Position numbers and translations under genes: made by a program. The notes under the pieces were generated by a model. It was not told the origin of the DNA and did no database searches. It was given only the letters and a program-made list of their open reading frames with translations. From positions 19,464,875 through 19,528,874 of the forward strand of contig OZ234495.1 of the NCBI GenBank assembly GCA_965153455.1: DNA of 64,000 bases, written 5' to 3'. This DNA comes from Sphagnum compactum (Eukaryota > Bryophyta > Sphagnopsida > Sphagnales). This document shows, piece by piece, positions 56,905-64,000 of this stretch (positions within the stretch are counted from its first letter, which is position 1; the number at the start of each line of letters is the position of its first letter).

Positions 56905-57130
56905 CAAGAAATGAAGCAAGGTTGCAAGTTTCTGGATTGCCGCCCGGAGCATCCATACCTGGAGTTCCATCTGCAAGTGATATGTGCATAGAGGAAGAAG
57001 AAGATGGCCACTGCAACGAGATTGATGATGTCAAAGAATCTCTCCTACGAGAAATGAAGGAGAGTTGCAAGTTTCTGGATTGCAGCCCGGGGCATCAATA
57101 CCTGGAATTCCATCTTCATGTGATGTGCCT
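56905..57130 (+). repeat. Imperfect direct repeat, about 140 bp apart
   Basis: GTTGCAAGTTTCTGGATTGC plus about 50 following bases at 56922 recur at 57062. GAAATGAA precedes both copies. The two copies are read in different frames by the overlapping open frame, so this is DNA duplication and not a protein repeat. Confidence 0.85.
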
Positions 57131-57479
57131 TGAGAAATAAGAAGACATCAAACCCTAAGTACTTACGGTTCTGTTATCGAAGGGCCATGCGATCGATCGA
57201 TCCACATTCGTACGCAACGAGTTTGGCTGTGTTTCCTTTCAAGGGCATTGCTACCAGCACGAAGGAAGAGATTTGCAACGTTGAAATAGCAGAAGAGTTT
57301 AGAGATGCCGCTGTGTTGATTGCGTCCGAAAATCCCCAAATGATGCTTCAGTAAGCAAACTTTGAGAAAAGCTGTGAAGCAACACTGGAGAAGAAGAAGA
57401 TAGGTACAATCTCTTGGAAGGGAGTGTGGCGAACATACTTCTACTGCGAGAGAGGGGGGAGATTCTTCTTGTGTCGAAG

Positions 57480-60288
57480 ATGTTACAGCTGCAGCCATGG
57501 GCGAGGCTGCAACGGATGTGCGCGCCATCGCTGTCGGGTTCAACACCTGTTTTGTTTCACAACTTTCCGCAACAACGGCAGCAGCGGAGTCCTCTTCTTC
57601 ACGACGGCCGTCGCTACGCCGCTGTCGTCATCAGAAGTTGCGCTAACTCTGCTCGCCCTTCTCCCTGGTTGCTTGTAGGTCTGGGAAATCCTGGTTCCAA
57701 GTATCAAGGCACTCGTCACAATGTACATCCCTCCCTCAAAACCATGTCAATTCCATTGTTGCTCTTTTTCTTCTCGATCTCTCATCTTCTTCCTGAATCT
57801 GTGAGACGAAGAAGAAGCTCTTCTCACTGGCAGGAATTGCAGTTCTCATCAGGAATGGAACACCTTCTGTGTTGTGTCGGTTCAGGTGGGGTTTGAGATG
57901 ATTGATGCGATTGCGCAAGCAGAGAACATCTCTCTCACAACAATTCAACACAAAGCACTTCTTGGCAAAGGTTAGAAAGCTCCCAAAACCCTGTGAGAAA
58001 CCACCTCGTCCTTCTTTCACAATGCTCAAAACCACTCTCCAACTTCTTCTGCTGCAGCAAAAATGGTTTCCTTAACAAATGCCTCTGAACATGGCTTCAA
58101 CTGGATGTTGCAACATAATTACACCATGCTTCTTTTCAGACTTTAGCAGTTTTTGGCTTGATGAAACTATGTTTTGTTTGAGTTTTACACTTTCTTTGTA
58201 GTGCATGCTTCTTTGCAAGGAGAATCTAAGAAATGATCAAGAGCTGGACTTTTAGAGAATTTATATGAATTGGAGCTGTTTCTCTCAGTGATAGAATTGC
58301 CAATTTCTTGCTGGAAATCACAAGCCAGTGTTGATTCTGTCACAAAGATTTGTCCTTACTTTTTAGATCTGGACTGATAACTGTATGCACCATTTGGGCC
58401 ATGAAGAGATAGAAATCAAAGCTTTGCTCCAAGTTGAGGAATGAGATACAAATACAGATGGGCTGTATTTGCAAGCCTGTATGTATGTGCAGGGTATGTT
58501 GGAGGTGTGCCAGTGCTTCTTGCCAAGCCTCAGACTTACATGAATTTGAGTGGTGAATCTGTAAGCCCTTCCGTTAGCCTCCTTCTCTTTATACCATTCA
58601 ATACATCAGCAGCAGCAGCCTGGATACTCTGAATCACGAATTGTGTCCATTTGTTTGCTTTTGCACTGGAGAAGAGATGTGTAGTTGTTTCATCCATTCT
58701 AGGGATACAAGTCCAAAAGGAGAACCAAAATGAAGCTTTTGGGCTCTTGTGGATTCAGGTTGGACCACTATCAACTTATTACAAAATTCCAGTGGAGCGT
58801 GTACTGGTGGTATGTATCTCCATCACTGTCTTTTCCACCTGAGTCATTAGGGTTTTAGGCAACAGCCATATGAGACACAATGTTCTTGCAGCCAATGATT
58901 AGCTCAAGTGATGTCTTTCTCTCAATTATGTGTCATTAGCATCTCCTAGTTGTTAAGAGCTTAGCACTACATTGTGGACCTTGACTCTTCAATTTTCCCC
59001 TTATCAGTGATTCCAGTTTGTTTGTCTCAGTTTGTTTGTACAGTGATTTACATGAGTGCAATGATAATGTTGTCTTGTCTTGGGTTTGTCAAATGTTCTT
59101 TTTGATGTAGATATATGATGATCTGGATCTTGAGTTCGCAGTGATGCGGCTGCTGCCAAAGGGTGGCCATGGTGGTCATAATGGGTTGGTTTGCTTACAA
59201 CTTGCAGTTTTTCTAACATGATTTGCATGGGTCTTCCTCAGATAATGTTGGAACTGCTTGCTTGTTTTCATAGACTCCTTTGGTCATGCAGGGTTTTTCA
59301 TTGCAGTTGGAAGTCTGGTCTGTTTTGTGAGAGAATGATTACTTGAAGAACAATTGTTTGCTTGGATGACAGGATGAAGAATCTGATGCACCATTTTAAA
59401 GGGAGCCGTGAGTTTCCTCGGATGCGCATTGGTAGGTGTGGAACACCTGTGTTTTGTTGTAGTACTTATGGATCCTCAGTTCTTTCTGTGTTTTCTCTGT
59501 TCTTCAGGGTTGGGTTTCCTCTTTTTTATCTTCTTGCTGAGATATTGTTAGGTCTGAGATGTCTGGGCCATTTCATAATTCCATTCAGTTAACATAAATC
59601 ACAATTATGGAAAAGTTATAAGTCAAGATGTATCAGTAGGCCTTGATACCTATGTTTCTTCCTCATCTATTCAACAAATTTTGATTTTTTCATTCTTTTT
59701 TTCTATTTTCCATCAAGCATGCTTATGTGACATATTTGTTGTTAGTTAATGCTTTGGAGAGGGACAAATAAATGCAGACTTTAGAGCATTTGGAGTGAGC
59801 TTTGGATGAAATGGATCAAAATAGAACAAATGGTGAAATGTGCACAGAGAGTAAGAAGGGCATAGATCAAAGTTTTGGTTGTGAAGGGATGAGGACTGGG
59901 ACGTTACAGGAATAGGGAGGCCTACAGGCACAATGGACCCAAGAGCCTATGTGTTGCAAAAGTTCAGCTCCAGTGAAAGGGAAGAAGTAAGCTAATCAAA
60001 GCTCACCTAATTTTGACTTGCTCAACTATAGAGGGTTTCGTGATAAGTGATTCAGACTTTCCAGGATGCAACAGACTTTAAGTTGAAATTAAGTACATGG
60101 TGAAAAACCTGTGTATTTTCAGCATGATTTCTGTCTGAGTCACATGGGGTGGAGGGTTGCAGCTGGATGCATCATTGCAACGAGGAGTAGAGGGAGTGAG
60201 GCTTCTAACCGAAAAAGGTCTTGAAAGAGCTGTCAGTACTTGGAACCAGTACCGCAAAAGCAAGCTGGCCAGCATACAGGAACTGTAG
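57480..60288 (+). CDS. PTH: Peptidyl-tRNA hydrolase (bacterial Pth type), 8 exons, organelle-targeted form likely
   Basis: Exons: 57480-57722, 57886-57970, 58493-58560, 58759-58809, 59111-59184, 59373-59431, 59910-59986, 60163-60288. All introns are GT-AG, phases fit, total 783 nt (260 residues). The enzyme frees tRNA from peptidyl-tRNA that drops off ribosomes. The core begins at residue 63 with [20 protein letters not shown]. Residues matching the E. coli active site are present: Asn70 (N10), His80 (H20), Asn127 in YMNLSG (N68), Asp152 in IYDDLDLE (D93), Asn173 in GGHGGHNG (N114). The first 60 residues are Arg/Ser/Gln-rich with few acids, fitting a plastid or mitochondrial presequence. The land-plant splicing factor CRS2 has the same fold, so a CRS2-like role is possible. 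The start is the first in-frame ATG of exon 1; an upstream exon cannot be excluded. Confidence 0.94.
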
Positions 60289-61576
60289 TTATAAGTGCAG
60301 AAATTGCATGATTTTTTTAATAAGCAATTGTAGTGTTGATTGAAACAAAGCTATGTGGGAACAAGTCCCAATCTGAAGTGTTACACCTTTATTTAGAGAT
60401 TGTCAGTCATTTTGTTTAAAATTCTCTTTGAACATAGTCACCAAAGGCATGAGCAGTCATATAAGTCCTCAAAGTTTAAAAATTACAGGTTCTGTTCATG
60501 TTAGAATGAAGTTATTGCTGTAGATCAAACATCAGTATTTCCCAATCTAAAATCAGGAAATCTTTCTGCTCTGCGAAGAAGTTTCATACAATGTGTGTAT
60601 TGTGTTTACTGACTGATGAAGGCATGAACAAAGGTATGAACTATGAACCAGTATAACCTGCTTGCCTAAAAGCCCAGAATTGGGCTTATCAAAGCTCTGC
60701 TGTTCAGTTCCAATTTTGCTTCTGGTTCCAGGGAGGCCAGTTCTGATTTTGCTTTGCTATGTAGAACTTTGTAGTCAGGTGTACGAACTTGGCTGGAACC
60801 AAGACTGGAACTGGAACTGAATCCAAAACTGGCCAACTTTGGTAAATACCTTCTCTCATATTCTTCACAATTTTTGTTATTGAGGTATGCTCCAAGTTCA
60901 AATTATTTTGTTGGAATCATTTTGTACTTCATTAATGGCAATGTCTAATGTTGTCATTGAGATGACAAAATGGAAGGTGCAATCCTTTTAGTACTGTAAC
61001 ATATTTGGGGTTATTTGAGAGGTTCTTAAGGTTTTGATATTTAATTTAATTAAAATACGTCTTTTGATACAAACTATAAAACATGGGAAATGACATTGTG
61101 GCGTTACAACTTGTTGATTTCACTATTACTAGTTGGCCCCTGTGCTGTCAGCCCAAGTATAAGCTCACCCATCCCAACACTATTCTGGTTGAAGTGGGCT
61201 TAATTCAAAGTTCTTAACCCAATAACATGCAAGCTCAAAGAAACATACAATTTTCAAGACTTGATTGTCTTTGTAAGAAGAATGTCACTAGAAGGTATGA
61301 CTGTAAACAAACCAATATGTGCCTATCACACGCTATGCTCTTAAAAATAAAAATGGATTGAATTTGGACATGTAAACAAGTAGATGGAATATGTTTTTAG
61401 TGTTCAAATTACTAATTAAAAACTTCAAAACTATGTTCATTGGTAATGGATGCCTTTAGCAATAGATGTAAACAACTAAATTCAATTATTCAAATATCAT
61501 GTAGCATGACCCTACTCCAATCTCTTTCTTTGACAACTTGGTTGTGGACAAATTTGAATGATAATTGTAGATTAGA
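60289..61576. other. 3' flank and intergenic DNA
   Basis: No gene is seen. The stretch 60700-60830 contains GGAACCAAGACTGGAACTGG-like words and their complements (TTCCAATTTTGCTTCTGGTTCC), which looks like a short degenerate inverted repeat. Confidence 0.45.
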
Positions 61577-61800
61577 GTTGGTTTAGGATGAGCAATGTTA
61601 GGTTCAATTAGTAGTTGGTTCAGGACATGTAACTTTAGGTTTGATTAGTAATTGGTTTAGGACAAGTAACTTTACGTTTGATTAGTAGATGTTAGGTTTG
61701 ATTAGTAGTTGGTTTAGGACAAGCAACTTTACATTCAATTAGTAAATGTTAGGTTCAATTAGTAGTTGGTTTAAGACAAGCAACTTTATGTTCGACTAGT
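61577..61800 (+). repeat. Minisatellite, about 38-bp units
   Basis: Five units start (G/A)TTGGTT(T/C)A(G/A)GA at about 61577, 61615, 61653, 61709 and 61763, each with CAACTTTA-like and GATTAGTA-like parts. Two units carry an extra 18-19 bp (GATGTTAGGTTTGATTAGTA). Confidence 0.9.
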
Positions 61801-61819
61801 GTGAACCCGGTGCATAATG

Positions 61820-61965
61820 CACCCGTCGAACTCCCCCCCGCCCGGTCCTTCCCATTGCCCACTTCGGTTTTTTACCCCGTCGACCCCCCCCTTCTTTCGC
61901 ATTTTCCACTCCAATTCTTTAACCCGTTGATCCCCCCCCCCCCCCCCCCGCCCCGTTAATGCACA
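61820..61965. repeat. C-rich tract with C18
   Basis: C-runs at 61831-61837 and 61884-61891 and an uninterrupted C18 at 61932-61949, in otherwise AT-rich surroundings. Length of the C18 run may be unreliable in any assembly. Confidence 0.85.
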
Positions 61966-62240
61966 AGGTTCAAAGGGAATCATAGTAGATGTGCCGGTAG
62001 GAGCAGTGAAAATGTAAATAGCAGCAGTGGAGGTGCTCAGGAAGAAAAGAAAGACAGGGTGTGGTTGTTTTTCTTCTTCTTCTTCTTCTACATTAACAGT
62101 CAAGGGGGAGGGGACCAAGCCCTGTCACCCGCTGCTTCACCGGCCTCTCCCTCCCCCACCCCCCAAAACCTCCGTCACAGACAGACTTACTGAATTTATA
62201 TATAAGATTAGTAGTTGTGGTTGTTTAGGATGACACTTCC
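61966..62240. other. GC-richer stretch with TTC repeat
   Basis: Includes (TTC)5 at about 62073-62088 and C-rich CCTCTCCCTCCCCCACCCCC near 62144. Open frames on both strands are driven by these runs. No protein family is recognised. Confidence 0.45.
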
Positions 62241-64000
62241 ACCTAGACCATTTCATGTTGAACCCTTTTCATATTTGTCTTTTCATTTTATCACCTTTTC
62301 AATTGTCACGTGTGGAAATTGAGTATTTTTGTCTACTCACTTGACACCAACACATATTTGAAATCAATTAGGTCACATCACATTGAATAATTTAGGTTGA
62401 TCCTCTTCATATATTCTTTTGAAGATTAATATGATTTCATGAGTTTCATGGTTTAATTGATGCACAATATTTTTTTAATGTTTCAAATAGGTGAAGATTG
62501 AATTTCACATTATAGGATTAGCTGAAGTGAAAGTGATTTCATGGAAAATCAAGATAATCATGTAATTTTGTTTTGATATTGTAAGATTCAAAAAATTAAT
62601 GAAAATATATTAACATTCCAAACTTATGTCAATTTGATTGTCATCAATAATGTGGAGCAATAGGGGGACTTTGTTAGTTCATTTGAACGCTATCAAACAA
62701 GGTACTTCTTGCAACTATTGGACATTTGTCAAACAATTTTTTTGTCATGGGAACTAACATGTATTTATGAAGGTTGTTTGTTTGTTTTGTTTGTCATGTT
62801 GAAATTTCTCAAACTATGGTGCTTCTTGCCACACTCTTGATACCATTGGAAAGCCTTCTATGAATAGGAGTGCATCAACTTGGTTTCATACTAGTTCAAC
62901 CTACAATGAAAAAATTATTGCATATTGAACATTTTTTTCATTAAAATGTCATTTAAACGAAAACTAAAAATTATAAGGGAATTTGGGTGTGCTCTTGATA
63001 TTCTTGGAAAGCCCTCATTGAAAAGGATTTAATGAAGGCAATTTGGAACTTTTTAGACAAAAGGCGCAAAATATACTAAGTTTTGACTAGTTTTTGTCAT
63101 TGAAAATTCAATTAAATTACAAAAAATGGTTTTGGAAAGAATTGTTGGGTAACCAATTCACATTTGGGCCAATAGCACAAACCACACTACTTGAAATAAA
63201 ATCCCCTTTGTAAATTATTGGATTTTATAATGTTATGAAACCATATTTGTACTTCAAAATTTAAGGTTGGGACACAAGTTATTAATTTTGAAACTTAATC
63301 CATTAATGCTAGAAGATTCTTGTTAAAACTAATAAAAATTTGTAAATTTTAATTATAGGAATTAATTGTTATTAACAATTGTTGATTCAAATGGGCGGTA
63401 ACTACTCAACAATCACGCTAGAAGATTCCAAACAACAATTTTTCTTATAAAGAAATCTTTTAATGTGCATTGTCTTATTTGTGTATAATTCATATTACAT
63501 CTTTTTATTTGAGGGATTTTTTTTAATGTTGATAGTACATTTTTTAAAATAGTAATTGCATCCATTTTCCCCCATGTATCTTTGTAGACATTTGCAAAAT
63601 TGTGAAGTAATCTAAGTTGACAAAACTTTTTTCTAGCTAACAATTTTTAAAATTTTGAACACTTCACAATTTTTCATTGAAAGATTGGTATATCTTTTAA
63701 CATCAATTTAGAAAGATGTTAGAACAATGTTCATTCTTGAATTGATTAGATCAATTTTTCATGCATCAAATTGAAATAATTTCTTGTGAACCTTTCTACC
63801 ACCATACTTATTGATATCCTTAGTTGATCGAATGAAAACTTTGTTGTGTCATTTTATATTTTTAATTTCATTAGTTATCATTGTTATTGCATATAGTTTT
63901 TTAAGTTCTCTTCAAACGTATTTACTTCAAATCCATGTAACAATTGGTACAAAGTTTTGGCTTCAACTTTGAACTAATTTGTAACGAACAAATGAAGACC
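62241..64000. other. AT-rich intergenic DNA to the window end
   Basis: Two related stretches, CCATTGGAAAGCC (about 62846) and TCTTGGAAAGCCC (about 63003), sit 160 bp apart in similar context (CTCTTGATA before both), so this may be an old tandem or dispersed repeat. No gene is seen. Confidence 0.5.

Noticed and set aside
61786-62118. 110-codon minus frame with Glu and Gly runs
   Set aside because: It is built on the TTC repeat and the C-rich tract, whose lengths are unreliable, and has no recognised motif.
1-64000. tRNA, rRNA or snRNA genes
   Set aside because: No intact cloverleaf with both promoter boxes, and no 5S, U6 or rRNA core, was noticed by reading; a tRNAscan or Infernal run would be needed to be certain.

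Overview
The window looks like nuclear DNA of a land plant. Three spliced housekeeping-type genes have GT-AG introns and plant-like protein sequences (a CLPTM1-family membrane protein, the coactivator MBF1, a peptidyl-tRNA hydrolase with a basic N-terminal extension). A telo-box lies upstream of MBF1. The rest is AT-rich and dominated by Ty3/gypsy retrotransposons primed by initiator-Met tRNA. The first element encodes a chromodomain after the integrase in a style better known from fungi, mosses and lycophytes than from flowering plants. I therefore favour a seed-free plant (moss or similar), but the sequence alone does not settle this.

Layout. 1-3088: the 3' part of a short-LTR chromovirus, cut by the window edge; a reverse-oriented solo LTR of the same family lies at 27130-27730. 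4420-5310 (-): decayed reverse transcriptase of non-LTR type. 8206-12847 (+): CLPTM1-family gene, 12 exons, 639 residues. 13525-22620: an old gypsy fragment split by a nearly complete 8.3 kb Ty3/gypsy element (13850-22136) whose LTRs are almost identical. 22828-24314 (-): MBF1, 4 exons, 143 residues. 24.5-36 kb: AT-rich intergenic DNA with MITE-like pieces, the solo LTR, a degenerate minisatellite and a recurring CTAGG/CTAAGCTA-rich repeat. 36070-44196: a very old gypsy element with a diverged LTR pair and a large CCTA/CCAC microsatellite. 44.6-47.8 kb: an unrecognised locus made of a frameshifted helix-rich reading frame on the minus strand followed by tandem copies of one exon, with a divergent 185-residue reading frame whose end runs into a gypsy fragment. 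48.7-50 kb: low-complexity open frames of uncertain status. 50.0-54.3 kb: two fragments of one gypsy family head to head, making an inverted LTR pair. 57480-60288 (+): peptidyl-tRNA hydrolase, 8 exons, 260 residues. 60.3-64 kb: intergenic, with a minisatellite and a C18 tract.

The three conserved genes show no sign of acting together; each is an isolated housekeeping gene in a repeat matrix. The points most worth a second look are the tandem phase-symmetric exon array with its divergent neighbour (44.6-47.8 kb), an extra reading frame upstream of gag in the young gypsy element, that element's combination of fresh LTRs and broken coding region, and the internally triplicated solo LTR with perfect target-site duplication.
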